Origin: Parvularcula sp. BBD 1991-13
GTDB lineage: Bacteria; Pseudomonadota; Alphaproteobacteria; Caulobacterales; Parvularculaceae
DNA length: 64,000 bases
Direction of reading: 5' to 3'
NCBI GenBank assembly: GCA_001657385.1
Contig: LYSZ01000001.1
Span: 434,001 to 498,000 of the forward strand
The translations under genes and the position numbers were made by a program. Positions 10,661-19,678 of the stretch are shown here, one piece after another; position 1 is the stretch's first letter; every line of letters starts with the position of its first letter. A model generated the notes under the pieces. It did no database searches, was not told the origin of the DNA, and worked only from the letters and a program-made list of their open reading frames with translations.

Positions 10661-12247
10661 ATGACCGAAACCTTGCACACAATCGACGCCGCCGCCGATC
10701 ATGAACGCGCGCTGATCATCGATTTCGGCAGCCAGGTGACGCAACTGATCGCCCGGCGCTTGCGCGAGAGCGGCGTTTATTGCGAGATTCATCCCTTCAA
10801 TCGCGTGGACGAGGCGTTTCTGGACGGTTTCGCGCCGAAGGCGGTGATCCTGTCCGGCGGGCCGGCCAGCGTGAAGGCGGCGCAAAGCCCGCGCGCGCCG
10901 GACGCGATCTTCGCCCTGGGGGTTCCGGTGCTCGGCATCTGCTACGGGGAGCAGACCATCTGCGCCCAGCTTGGCGGCGACGTTGAGCGCTCCGACCATC
11001 GCGAGTTCGGTCGCGCCACGGTCGACATTCAACAATTCAGCCCGCTGTTCGACGGCGTCTGGGCGCCGGGCGAGCGTCACCAGGTATGGATGAGCCACGG
11101 CGACCGGGTGAACGCGCTTCCCGACGGGTTCGAGGCGATCGCCACCTCGGACGGCGCGCCCTTCGCCGCCATTGCCGACGAGGCGCGGCGCATCTACGGC
11201 GTCCAGTTTCACCCCGAAGTGGTGCATACTCCGGACGGCGCCAGGCTGCTCGCCAATTTCGCGCACAACATCGCCGGGCTTTCCGGCGACTGGACCATGG
11301 CCGCCTTCCGCGAGGAAGCGATCGCGCAGATCCGCGCGCAGGTCGGCGATGCGAAAGTGATCTGCGGTCTTTCCGGCGGCGTGGACTCGTCCGTCGCTGC
11401 GGTGCTGATCCATGAAGCGATCGGCGATCAGCTCACTTGCGTCTTTGTTGACACCGGATTGATGCGCGCGGGCGAGGGCGAGGAGGTCGTGCGCCTGTTC
11501 CGCGACAGCTATAACATTCCCCTCATTCATGTGCAGGCGGAGGAGTTGTTCCTGACGAAGCTGGCCGGCGTCGACGACCCGGAGCGAAAACGCAAGATCA
11601 TCGGCGCCACCTTCATCGACGTTTTCGAGGAGGAAGCGGGAAAGATCGAGAACGCCGCTTACCTGGCGCAGGGAACGCTCTATCCGGACGTGATCGAGAG
11701 CGTTTCCTTCGATGGCGGACCGTCCGTCACCATCAAGTCGCACCACAATGTCGGCGGTCTGCCCGAGCGGATGAACCTCAAGCTGGTCGAACCCCTGCGC
11801 GAGCTGTTCAAGGACGAAGTGCGCGCGCTCGGCCGCGAGCTTGGCCTGCCGGATCATTTCGTCGGCCGCCATCCGTTTCCGGGGCCGGGGCTCGCGATCC
11901 GCATCCCCGGCGCGGTGGACAGGGAAAAGGCCGATATCCTGCGCAAGGCGGACGCCATCTATCTCGACGAAATCCGCAAGGCCGGCCTCTATGACGCGAT
12001 ATGGCAGGCGTTTGCCGTTCTGCTGCCGGTGCGGACGGTCGGCGTCATGGGCGATGAGCGGACCTACGATCACGTCCTCGCCCTGCGCGCCGTGACGTCC
12101 ACGGACGGGATGACGGCCGATTATTATCCGTTCCCGCATGAGTTCCTGGGCGCGTGCGCCACGCGCATCATCAACGAGGTGCGCGGCGTCAATCGGGTCG
12201 TCTACGACATCACCTCCAAGCCGCCCGGCACGATTGAGTGGGAGTAG
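10661..12247 (+). CDS. guaA: GMP synthase (glutamine-hydrolysing)
   Basis: Converts XMP, ATP and glutamine to GMP. The 528-residue protein has the full bifunctional build: an N-terminal class I glutamine amidotransferase domain with nucleophile Cys in GICYGEQ near residue 93 and the His/Glu pair in VQFHPEV, then an ATP-pyrophosphatase domain with the P-loop [12 protein letters not shown] near 236, and the C-terminal dimerisation domain ending KPPGTIEWE, the usual GuaA terminus. It is the last gene of the run that starts with rlmE. GC content falls sharply after its stop. Confidence 0.98.
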   Translation: MTETLHTIDAAADHERALIIDFGSQVTQLIARRLRESGVYCEIHPFNRVDEAFLDGFAPKAVILSGGPASVKAAQSPRAPDAIFALGVPVLGICYGEQTICAQLGGDVERSDHREFGRATVDIQQFSPLFDGVWAPGERHQVWMSHGDRVNALPDGFEAIATSDGAPFAAIADEARRIYGVQFHPEVVHTPDGARLLANFAHNIAGLSGDWTMAAFREEAIAQIRAQVGDAKVICGLSGGVDSSVAAVLIHEAIGDQLTCVFVDTGLMRAGEGEEVVRLFRDSYNIPLIHVQAEELFLTKLAGVDDPERKRKIIGATFIDVFEEEAGKIENAAYLAQGTLYPDVIESVSFDGGPSVTIKSHHNVGGLPERMNLKLVEPLRELFKDEVRALGRELGLPDHFVGRHPFPGPGLAIRIPGAVDREKADILRKADAIYLDEIRKAGLYDAIWQAFAVLLPVRTVGVMGDERTYDHVLALRAVTSTDGMTADYYPFPHEFLGACATRIINEVRGVNRVVYDITSKPPGTIEWE

Positions 12248-12773
12248 AAATCAATTGTTCATAGCTATTTCGCTGACGTTCGGTAACGATCATGTATCCC
12301 AGTAAATACAGTCCCTTTTGTAGAAATTTGTGTATGCAGCCATTCGGTGACGTTCACTGATGTTTAGAGGGTGAAAAAGAAATTGCCGGTATATTTGACG
12401 GTATAAAATTGCATACCGTCAAATCGGATTGTGCCTTTGCGATATATACCGTCAGGGATGCTTGTCCCAATACCGACCGTCAGCGGGATTAGCTGCTTAT
12501 TCCTTAAACCGGACATAACAAAACGGCTGGTTAATCCTCATTGAAGACATTGGCCACACATTTAGCCAACGGCAAAAATTCGCCGAGAATGGACGGATCG
12601 GTATTCTGTGCGACCGGCGACCTCCAATGACATTGGTCATTCGAGAACTCGTAAGATGGATTAAGCGCAGCGCAATCTATCGTACAAAAAGCAATAATAG
12701 TTTTTTGGTTCGCCTGTCCCAAGCATTGAATTTCGCTTTTTCTCTTATTACATCCTTTGATAGGAGGATATGA
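12248..12773. other. Low-GC intergenic region, possible foreign islet
   Basis: This 526-bp stretch is clearly AT-richer than the surrounding genes. It contains the CGGTAT/ATACCG cluster annotated separately. A 63-codon frame on the minus strand (12531-12722) has a TTG start and no ribosome-binding site, so it is not called. Composition and position after guaA would suit an integration footprint, but no integrase, direct repeats or att core were found. Confidence 0.5.
12387..12475. repeat. Cluster of CGGTAT/ATACCG sites with a perfect 11-bp inverted repeat
   Basis: CGGTAT occurs at 12387 and 12399, and its complement ATACCG at 12413 and 12470, with ATACCGTCA also at 12446. The inner pair forms a perfect inverted repeat, tttgacggtat and ataccgtcaaa, with an 8-base gap (12394-12423). 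It is not followed by a T-run, so a regulator-binding cluster is likelier than a terminator. The same hexamer pair with a 5-base gap lies upstream of the TonB receptor at 44103. Confidence 0.7.
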
Positions 12774-13226
12774 ATGGAAGCTGGTGATTTATTTGCGTTA
12801 GCAACAATATTGATTGCCACCTTGGTGTTTCTATACACGAGGCGAAAAGACAAGATATCGATTTTGGAGTCGTCATTCGAATACCTTCAAAGAATAAATG
12901 AAAAAGCACTGGAAAGTGATGCAAACCTTATTGCGGCGTTCAAAACGGTCTCATCAAAAGATGAGATTAGCGTCGACAACGCCCGTCTCTTGTATTTCCA
13001 TTTCATGCGAATAAACCGCATTTTCCGCGTGTATGAATATATGCGAAAAGGATTTTTGGGCCGCAGTGAGGCCTTGCGAGTGATTGATAGTTATCTCCCC
13101 CTTATCAAGGAAGCTGAACCGTTGCTTCCACAATTGGCTAAACGAGGGTATCCGCCAGATTTTGAGGATTTTCTTATCGATCGAGTTAAGCTCGTAAAAG
13201 CACGTGAGCCACTGAACTTGTTATGA
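12774..13226 (+). CDS. Small membrane-anchored protein of unknown function
   Basis: A 150-residue protein that I do not recognise. Residues 6-22 form one hydrophobic helix (LFALATILIATLVFLYT) followed by RRKDK, which predicts an N-terminal membrane anchor with the rest in the cytoplasm. The remainder is helical and charged, with the pattern LLYFHFMRINRIFRVYEYMRKGFL that recalls small proteins of the DUF4760 type, but I cannot confirm the family. The AGGAGG ribosome-binding site 7 bases before the ATG is strong. Codon use is AT-rich, unlike all neighbours, pointing to recent acquisition. It stands alone between guaA and a minus-strand operon. Confidence 0.7.
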   Translation: MEAGDLFALATILIATLVFLYTRRKDKISILESSFEYLQRINEKALESDANLIAAFKTVSSKDEISVDNARLLYFHFMRINRIFRVYEYMRKGFLGRSEALRVIDSYLPLIKEAEPLLPQLAKRGYPPDFEDFLIDRVKLVKAREPLNLL

Positions 13227-13382
13227 GCTTCGAGCGTAGGCACAAAATCGATAACACGACGTTTCATCAAGTGACTACTCCAGCGCGCTCAAAAGACACT
13301 CGAGCATAATTGCCCAACGACAGTTCAGGGCCAATAGCGTCCGGTCAAGCGGTTATTTCTAATGTCTTCTTTAGCCCGCAAT

Positions 13383-13667
13383 TCAGACGTCTCCATCCGC
13401 TAACATATTCCGGAAGTTGCGAGAAATCCGTTCAACCAGTTGGGCGTCCAGCTCTGCGATCGTTGCATGATCCTGCCAACGAGATATAGCACTTCTCACC
13501 TTGTCGATAAGCCCAAGCGCAGTGTTCCTTTTGAAATCAGCGGCGGCGGCGAAGTCATAGAGGTCGTTGCTCTCGAAGCCGTCGAGCTTCCCGGCGAGGC
13601 CGGCGGCGCTGGCGGCGAGGCCGTATCGAAGAAGTTCCGCACGGGTAATCGCATCACGGCACGTCAT
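13383..13667 (-). CDS. Small hypothetical protein at the end of a hydrolase operon
   Basis: A 94-residue soluble protein without a recognised family. The start ATG at 13665-13667 follows GAGAGGAGC, a good ribosome-binding site, and overlaps the upstream alpha/beta hydrolase stop by 14 bases, which supports translation. It begins MTCRDAITRAELLRYGLA, and an Ala/Gly-rich stretch follows; the rest is predicted helical (KVRSAISRWQDHATIAELD). GC content declines toward its 3' end, next to the low-GC islet, so the C-terminus may be of mixed origin. Confidence 0.6.
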   Translation of the reverse strand: MTCRDAITRAELLRYGLAASAAGLAGKLDGFESNDLYDFAAAADFKRNTALGLIDKVRSAISRWQDHATIAELDAQLVERISRNFRNMLADGDV

Positions 13668-14568
13668 TTGCTTGCTCCTCTCGTTGCGCATGGAGGGCGA
13701 ACCAGGACCGCAACAGGCTGTTGATTTCATCGGGACGTTCAAGCGGGCTCCAGTGGCCGGCGTCGTTGACGGGAACGAACCGCCACGGTCCGTCCACGAA
13801 CCGCCGCGACAGGGACATGGCCCGGGGCGTCGCATAGTGATCGCGCACGCCGTAAAGTCCCTGCACCGGCATCGGCAGTTTGCCGATCCGCGCCGGGCTG
13901 CGCAGCAGAAACCGCCCGATCAGGGCGCCGATGGGGTTGGCGCGCTCCCAGATGCGGATATAAAGCGGGTGCGCATCGTTGCGGAACTTGTCGACAACCG
14001 CGTCGCGGTCCGGATGGGCGCGCATCGCCCATTTGAAGAACGCCGCGCCCAAGGCGCGGTACAGCGGCACGGCGACGGGCAGGGCGTTGAACCCCAGAAA
14101 CCAGTTGTTGACGAGCGCGCGCAGAGAGATTGCGCGCAACACCGCGCCGGGGTGGCCGATCGCGATGGCCGAATAGGTCCTGACAAGATCGGGGTGGGCG
14201 GCGGCGAAGATCCAGCCGATCACCGCGCCGTAATCATGGGCGACCAGATGCGCCCGCCCGAGGCCGCGTTCACGGAAGAGCGCCGCCAGGTCCGCGACCA
14301 GCTCGTCAATCGCGTATCGTTCGATCTCCGACGGCTTGGCGCTGTCTCCGTGTCCGATCCAGTCGATAGCGATGACCCGGCAGCCATTCGCGTGCAGATT
14401 GCCGACCTGGCGCCGCCACATGGACCGGTCGTCCGGCCAGCCGTGCAGCAGCAGCACCGGGTCGCCGGCGCCGCCGGTGTCGATGCCGGCGTAGCGAACG
14501 CCGCGAATGTCGGCGTCGAAGCGCTCGGCCCCGGTTGCGCTGTCCTTAAACTCGCCGGATCTTGTCAT
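13654..14568 (-). CDS. Alpha/beta hydrolase, epoxide hydrolase / dehalogenase-like (Asp nucleophile)
   Basis: A 304-residue alpha/beta-hydrolase. The oxyanion motif LLHGWPDD and the nucleophile elbow AHDYGA are seen; the elbow carries Asp where lipases have Ser, which is the mark of epoxide hydrolases and haloalkane or haloacetate dehalogenases. The catalytic histidine fits NDAGHW near the C-terminus. The start is the ATG at 14566-14568 (MTRSGEFKDS); a longer frame exists but runs into the TonB receptor gene. It begins five bases after the receptor stop, so receptor, hydrolase and the small downstream gene form one unit. The substrate would be an epoxide or haloorganic ester taken up by that receptor, but this is inference. 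Confidence 0.85.
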   Translation of the reverse strand: MTRSGEFKDSATGAERFDADIRGVRYAGIDTGGAGDPVLLLHGWPDDRSMWRRQVGNLHANGCRVIAIDWIGHGDSAKPSEIERYAIDELVADLAALFRERGLGRAHLVAHDYGAVIGWIFAAAHPDLVRTYSAIAIGHPGAVLRAISLRALVNNWFLGFNALPVAVPLYRALGAAFFKWAMRAHPDRDAVVDKFRNDAHPLYIRIWERANPIGALIGRFLLRSPARIGKLPMPVQGLYGVRDHYATPRAMSLSRRFVDGPWRFVPVNDAGHWSPLERPDEINSLLRSWFALHAQREEQANDVP

Positions 14569-14572
14569 GACG

Positions 14573-16918
14573 TCAGTACTGGAACGAAATGCGTCCGCCG
14601 ACCGCGCGCGGCGGACCCAGCGTGCGCTGGTTGAAGCCGAAGGAGGAAAAATCCACGGCGTAGGCGTCGAACTCTTCATCGAACAGGTTTTCGACGAAAA
14701 CATCCGTGCGCCAACGTCCGTCGGATCGTCCGAACCCGACGCTGAGATCGACAAGCGCATACCCGCCCTGTTGCAGGAGAGGGCTGTTCGACGGGTCGAA
14801 GAAGACCTTTGACCGGTAGCTGACGTCGCCGGCCGCGTAAAATGTGAGGTCCGCGGAAACGGGCCGCGCGTAATCGACGGCGAAAACGGCGCTCGCTTCC
14901 GGCGCGAGGGGCAGCGTGTTGCCGGTAAAATCGCCCGTGCCGAGCGTTGCGTCCGCTTCGAACCGTTCGAACTCCGTATCGAGGAGGCCGAGCGCCGCGG
15001 TCAGGGTCAGGTCGCGGGTCGCCCGCCAGACGGCGTCGGCCTCGAAACCGAAGATCCGCGCGTCGCCGGCGTTGGTCAGCACCGTCACCGGCAATGCGCC
15101 GGCGTTGACGAAGGTGAACACCTGAATGTCCGTATAGTCATAATAGAACGCCGCGGCGTTCAGTTGCACCGCCTGCGACGGCCAGGCCGCCTTGGCGCCG
15201 ATCTCATAGGCGGTCAGCATCTCCTCGTCGAAGGGCGCGACTTCCGCGGCGCTCAAGGGGAACCCGCCATTGAACCCGCCGCTTTTGAAACCCGTTGAAA
15301 CATGGCCGTAGATGAGGAGGTCTTCCATCGCGTCCCATTCCAGGCCGGCCTTGTACGTAACGTTTTCGTTGTCGATGGACAGGACCGTCTCGAACAGGGG
15401 CGTTGAAAAGCCGGGTTCGACCGCCTGGCCCAGGGTTTCGAAATCGCGCGTTTCGTAGGTATAGCGCAGGCCCGCAATCAGGCGCAGGGTGTCGGTAACA
15501 TCGACCTCGCCCTGGCTGAAGACCGCGACCGTCTCCGTGTCCTGCGTATTGAGATAGTTCAGCGTGGTCACGGGCGCGCCGAGCGCGAGGCCGCCCGGAT
15601 CGAAGCCGCCGGGAAACGCGACCGGATCAATCGCTTCGACCTGCGGCCGGAACACGCGGAAGATGTCGGCGGTCTGGTCCTGGTTCAACTCTTCCGTCAG
15701 GTAGAAAACGCCGATCGTGCCGCGCGCGCGGTCATGGTCGAAGTCGAAACGAAGCTCCTGCGAAAAGGTTTTGCTGTCGACGTTGAAATCGACGGCGAGG
15801 AGGTCGGACGGCGAGACGTCCGTGTCTTCTTTCTTGGCGAAGTCGGCGACGGTCTCATAGGCGGATACGGAGGTGATCTGTCCGAACCCCAGATCCCAGG
15901 CAATCGTCGCCGATGCGATATATGCGTCGAGAACGGTCGATCCGAGGCGGTCGTAATCCACGTCGAAACGGTCCTCCGGACGCAGATCGCCGAGCGGGTT
16001 CGCGCACCGGTTCGCCTGGATGTCGGCCAGCGCGCACGGCGCCCCCGTATCCGGGTCCAGAAGGCCCTGAAAGGCGAAGCCCGCGCCCGGGTTGTCCGTA
16101 TGCGTTCCCTCCGCCGCCAGGAGGATCGACAGGGTGTCGGTCGCGTCGACCGCGATCTGGCCGCGCCACGATATGAAATCATATCCGCCGGTGTCGACGC
16201 CGTTGCCGATATCGTCGACAAATCCGTCGGACGCCCCGTGGACCACGGCGGCGCGCACGGCGATCCGCTCGCTCACCGGCAGGTTGACCGCGCCTTCCGC
16301 GCGCAGCGTGTTGAACTCTCCGTATCGAACCGATCCGTCGAGTGCGAACGCATCGCCCGGCTTGTTGGCGATGACGCGGATTGCGCCGCCCGTTGCGTTG
16401 CGCCCAAAGAGCGTTCCTTGCGGTCCCTTGAGAACCTCCAGCCGTTCCACGTCGAACAGGTTGAGGTTCTGGTTCACGAAGCTGCTGCGGTAGACCTCGT
16501 CCGAATAAACCGCAATCGGACCGTTATTGTTCGTGTTGAAATCGTTGACGCCGACGCCCCGAAGGTAGATCGCCGGCTGGGTTCCGGGGCCGTTCGGGAT
16601 GGCGATTTCCAGATTCGGGATCAGTTCGGCGATGTCGGCGACGTTGACGATGTTCTTGTTCTCGATGCCCTCGCCGCCGATGACTGACAGGGAAACGCCG
16701 ATGTCGCTTGCCGACTCCGCGCGCTTCTGCGCCGTCACGACAATCTGGTCGAGACTGCGATCGCCCTGCGCGCGGGCCGCCGCATCCTCCACTGCGTCCT
16801 GGATCGCCCCCTGGGCCGTCTCCTGGTCTTGCGCGGCGAAAGCCTGCGCGCCGTAGCTCGCCGTTACCGCGGCGCCCGCGCGCAGCAGCAGTTTCATTTT
16901 CAGTCCAAGTCTGGTCAA
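14573..16918 (-). CDS. TonB-dependent outer-membrane receptor of the catabolic cluster
   Basis: A 781-residue receptor that imports a ligand across the outer membrane using TonB energy. A signal peptide (MKLLLRAGAAVTASYGAQAFA) precedes the plug domain, which has IVVTAQKRAESASDIGVSLS as TonB-box-like start and YLRGVGVNDFN, EVLKGPQGTLFGRNATGGAI as standard plug motifs. The C-terminal 22-strand barrel ends in GGRISFQY, with the aromatic last residue needed for assembly. The type is that of sphingomonad and caulobacterial receptors for non-iron organic compounds. The spacer upstream (16919-17139) is AT-rich and holds repeated tagtct/tgtcta words that could be regulator sites. The ligand is unknown. 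Confidence 0.93.
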   Translation of the reverse strand: MTRLGLKMKLLLRAGAAVTASYGAQAFAAQDQETAQGAIQDAVEDAAARAQGDRSLDQIVVTAQKRAESASDIGVSLSVIGGEGIENKNIVNVADIAELIPNLEIAIPNGPGTQPAIYLRGVGVNDFNTNNNGPIAVYSDEVYRSSFVNQNLNLFDVERLEVLKGPQGTLFGRNATGGAIRVIANKPGDAFALDGSVRYGEFNTLRAEGAVNLPVSERIAVRAAVVHGASDGFVDDIGNGVDTGGYDFISWRGQIAVDATDTLSILLAAEGTHTDNPGAGFAFQGLLDPDTGAPCALADIQANRCANPLGDLRPEDRFDVDYDRLGSTVLDAYIASATIAWDLGFGQITSVSAYETVADFAKKEDTDVSPSDLLAVDFNVDSKTFSQELRFDFDHDRARGTIGVFYLTEELNQDQTADIFRVFRPQVEAIDPVAFPGGFDPGGLALGAPVTTLNYLNTQDTETVAVFSQGEVDVTDTLRLIAGLRYTYETRDFETLGQAVEPGFSTPLFETVLSIDNENVTYKAGLEWDAMEDLLIYGHVSTGFKSGGFNGGFPLSAAEVAPFDEEMLTAYEIGAKAAWPSQAVQLNAAAFYYDYTDIQVFTFVNAGALPVTVLTNAGDARIFGFEADAVWRATRDLTLTAALGLLDTEFERFEADATLGTGDFTGNTLPLAPEASAVFAVDYARPVSADLTFYAAGDVSYRSKVFFDPSNSPLLQQGGYALVDLSVGFGRSDGRWRTDVFVENLFDEEFDAYAVDFSSFGFNQRTLGPPRAVGGRISFQY

Positions 16919-17139
16919 TATTCCCTCCCGGTGGTCATTCGGGCGTTCCCTCCGTATGCGCGCCCAGTTCGTTGTCGTCCGCCTTCTGTCGGACGACTTC
17001 GTATATTGATAGTCTATTCGACAATTGTCTACTAAATTAAACGATTAAAATCGAATAAGGGGGCTGCGCGCGAGCTTTGCGCCGCATGCGTGCGTTCCGT
17101 AGGGTGATTTTAGGGAAATGATTGAAAGGACGCGGCCAT

Positions 17140-18030
17140 ATGGTCTGGAGTCTGAGCGAGATCGAGGTGTCGGGCCATTGCATCGCCTGCGTTGCGCCGC
17201 CGGATGCGCGCGCCCGGCCGGGGCCGTTGATCGTCTTTCTGCACGGGATCAACCTGACTGCAGGGTTCTGGCCGCACGTGATGCCCGCCGACATGCTCCG
17301 GACCCGGTGGGTCAGCGCGTCGCTGCCGGCGCACCCGCCCTCGCGGGTTCCCCCCGGTTTCGCGCCTGAAAACGTCTCGGCGGCGTTGCTGACGGACATC
17401 ACGGCGCGCGTTGCGGCGCGGTTCGGCGACGGGCGGAGCGCCGTCGTTGTCGGGCATTCGACGGGCGCGCTGGCGGCGCTGGCGTTCGCCGCGCGCCGCC
17501 CCGATCGATGCGGCGGCGTCGTCAGCGTTTGCGGATTCGCCCGGCCGGACTGGGGCGGGTTGCCCGGTTTTCTCATGGCGCTTGCGAAAGCGCCGACGGG
17601 CCACGGTTTCGCCCTGGCGCTGAAAAGCGCGGTGCTGACGAATACGGCGACGGGCCTCGCCCTCGCCAGCGCGGCGGCGCGCAGGCGCGCGGCGTTCGCC
17701 GCGGCTGCGCCGTTGGCCCCGGCCTTGCGCGCGGACCTCAGACACGCGGACGGGCGCGCCCTGCGCGCTTTCTTTCGCGGCGTCGACACCATCGACGTGA
17801 CCGGAGAGCTCGGACGAATCGCATGTCCGGTTCATGTTCTGTCCGGGGCGGAGGATCGCGTCGTGCACAGCGCTGCGGCGAGGGCGATTCACGACGCCGT
17901 TCCCGGCGCGCATTGGGAGGACATCGCGGGCGCGGCGCACATGCCGATGCTGGAGGCGCCGGATGCGTTCTGGCCGGCCGTGCGGCGCGCGCTCGCCGCT
18001 TGCGGCGCGCCGCCCGACGGCGCTTCGTGA
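17140..18030 (+). CDS. Alpha/beta hydrolase with Ser nucleophile
   Basis: A 296-residue alpha/beta-hydrolase, distinct from the one at 13654. It has the oxyanion motif FLHGINL, the nucleophile elbow GHSTGA, an acid residue in SGAEDRVV, and the catalytic histidine in GAAHMP, so a full Ser-Asp-His triad. The ATG at 17140 is preferred to an upstream TTG because GAAAGGA lies nine bases before it. The long Ala/Arg-rich cap region suggests an esterase, amidase or C-C hydrolase. It is divergent from the TonB receptor and precedes a TetR regulator by 41 bases, probably in one unit with it. Confidence 0.85.
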   Translation: MVWSLSEIEVSGHCIACVAPPDARARPGPLIVFLHGINLTAGFWPHVMPADMLRTRWVSASLPAHPPSRVPPGFAPENVSAALLTDITARVAARFGDGRSAVVVGHSTGALAALAFAARRPDRCGGVVSVCGFARPDWGGLPGFLMALAKAPTGHGFALALKSAVLTNTATGLALASAAARRRAAFAAAAPLAPALRADLRHADGRALRAFFRGVDTIDVTGELGRIACPVHVLSGAEDRVVHSAAARAIHDAVPGAHWEDIAGAAHMPMLEAPDAFWPAVRRALAACGAPPDGAS

Positions 18031-18071
18031 TTCGGGATTGAGAAACGCGCTGGCCGGGTTAGACTGGGCTC

Positions 18072-18725
18072 ATGGATCTTTCCGCTCCCGCCACCCCCCG
18101 CCGTCCGAGCCGCAGCAACGGCGTCGAGCGCTATCAGATGCTGACCGCCGCAGCCAAGCGGCTGATGGAAAAGGTCGGGTCCGAAGCGGTCACGATCAAG
18201 GCGATCGCGGAGGAGGCCGGCGTGCCCATGGCTTCCGTCTACCACTTTTTTCCGACGCCGAAGGCGGCGTGCGTCGCGGTCTCGGAGACGTATCTCGCGG
18301 AGATCGCCGAGTTGATCGGCCGGTCCGTGCCGAAACGGTCCGCGGACGATGTAAACGCTTTCATCGTCGTCCTGATGCGGCGCATGGTGAACTGGTATCG
18401 CCGCAATCCGACCGCCATGAAGCTGATGCTCGGTTCCGACTATCGCTGGAACATTCGCCTTGCCGACCTTGAAAACAACCGCGGCATGGCGGCCTCCATC
18501 GCCTCGCGCATCGCGCGCCGCTTCGCGCTTTGCGAGGATGGCCGCCATGCGAGAATCCTCAACACCGCCATCTCCATCGGCGATGCGGTGTGGAGCCTTT
18601 CCATGGCCGAGGACGGCGCCATCACGCCCTATTATGCGGGCGAGGCCGAACGGGCGGTGACGGCATACCTCGATACGGCGTTGGCGCCGGGCGGCGCGGC
18701 CGGTCAATTGGAAGACAGGAAGTAA
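18072..18725 (+). CDS. TetR/AcrR-family transcriptional regulator
   Basis: A 217-residue one-component regulator. The N-terminal helix-turn-helix is clear: MLTAAAKRLMEKVGSEAVTI, then KAIAEEAGVPMASVYHFFPT, with the recognition helix containing the family Y-x-F-F/H-F pattern. The C-terminal ligand-binding region is helical and unlike any subfamily I can name. It sits in the middle of the catabolic cluster and overlaps the 3' end of the kinase gene by 22 bases on the opposite strand. It is the natural candidate for controlling both divergent operons, possibly through the palindrome at 21428-21451, which is an inference. Confidence 0.92.
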   Translation: MDLSAPATPRRPSRSNGVERYQMLTAAAKRLMEKVGSEAVTIKAIAEEAGVPMASVYHFFPTPKAACVAVSETYLAEIAELIGRSVPKRSADDVNAFIVVLMRRMVNWYRRNPTAMKLMLGSDYRWNIRLADLENNRGMAASIASRIARRFALCEDGRHARILNTAISIGDAVWSLSMAEDGAITPYYAGEAERAVTAYLDTALAPGGAAGQLEDRK

Positions 18726-19678
18726 TCCGCATAGCCGCAGGCGCCGGCGATCAGGTCGGCGCCGATCTCTTCGGCCGTCGCCGACCCGGCCCGGCCGTGC
18801 AGCCATCCGACGCCGAGCAGAAAGCGGGCCATGACCAGCGGTTCGAGCAGGTGAAGGCCGATCGCATCGGGGTCCGTGATCTCGGCGTATCCCTGCACCC
18901 ATTGCTCGATCATCGCCGAGGCGCAAGGGGCGTCCACATGGAGCGTGACGGCCGTCGCAAGATCATAGGCGTAAAACCCGAAACCGCAGTCGTCGAAATC
19001 GATCACGCAAACCTCCTCGCCATCGACCAGGAGGTTTTCCAGCATCAAATCGCCGTGCAGCAGCCCCCACCTGTCGTCGCTCCGGGGCTCGGCGGCGAGG
19101 ATCGAGGCGACCCGCGCGGCGGCCTTGTCGAGAAGGTCGAGCTGGTTTGCAGAAAGCGCGTCGAGCCTGGCGTAGTCGCCCCAGAGCCCGCCTTTACCGA
19201 ACAGCGTCGTTTCGTCGAACACGGGGCGGCGAAACCCGGCGGGCGGCGTCCAGCGCCGCGCATGGGCGTGAATGGCCGCGGCGATGCGGCCGACCTGCCT
19301 GAAGCGGTCGGCGATGTTGTCGCGCTCCATCGGCGCGCCGTCGACCCATTCAAGCGCGTCGCAGAGAAACTCCGTACCCGAAGAGGTTTGCACGGCCTCC
19401 ACCCGCGCGCCGGCGGACAGCGCCGCGAACCGGGGCGTCGCCACCCCCGCCTCGCGCAAGGCGGCGGTCCAGGCGGCTTCGCTCTCGATCTCCTCCCGGG
19501 TGCGGTATCCGGGCCGGTGCGCGCGCAGCGCATAGCGCCCCTCGGGCGTTGTCAGTTTGAATACTGCGTTTTCCCGGAACTTGATCAGGTCAAGCGACTG
19601 GGGCCGCGCAAATCCGGCGCGCGCCGCCAGGGACGCCGCGGCCTCCCGGGCCTGGTTCAACAACTCGTCCTCGTTCAT
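18704..19678 (-). CDS. Aminoglycoside phosphotransferase-fold small-molecule kinase
   Basis: A 324-residue kinase of the APH/choline kinase/homoserine kinase II fold. The catalytic loop HGDLMLEN (208-215) and metal-binding IDFDD (226-230) are intact; the N-lobe has YALRAHRPG, resembling homoserine kinase and hydroxylysine kinase proteins. It starts inside the stop of the PLP enzyme (ATGA overlap) and is the third gene of a RidA / PLP enzyme / kinase operon. In animals and some bacteria such kinases phosphorylate the hydroxyl of an amino alcohol (hydroxylysine, ethanolamine), after which a class III PLP enzyme eliminates phosphate. The same pairing here suggests an amino-alcohol kinase. Drug resistance seems unlikely in this context. 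Confidence 0.8.
   Translation of the reverse strand: MNEDELLNQAREAAASLAARAGFARPQSLDLIKFRENAVFKLTTPEGRYALRAHRPGYRTREEIESEAAWTAALREAGVATPRFAALSAGARVEAVQTSSGTEFLCDALEWVDGAPMERDNIADRFRQVGRIAAAIHAHARRWTPPAGFRRPVFDETTLFGKGGLWGDYARLDALSANQLDLLDKAAARVASILAAEPRSDDRWGLLHGDLMLENLLVDGEEVCVIDFDDCGFGFYAYDLATAVTLHVDAPCASAMIEQWVQGYAEITDPDAIGLHLLEPLVMARFLLGVGWLHGRAGSATAEEIGADLIAGACGYADYFLSSN

Noticed and set aside
12531-12722. Minus-strand 63-codon frame in the low-GC islet
   Set aside because: TTG start, no ribosome-binding site, and AT-rich composition makes open frames less informative. It looks protein-like in parts, so it may deserve a homology search.
18704-19678. Antibiotic-resistance aminoglycoside phosphotransferase
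   Set aside because: The fold is shared with choline, homoserine and hydroxylysine kinases; the operon with a PLP enzyme and RidA points to metabolism.
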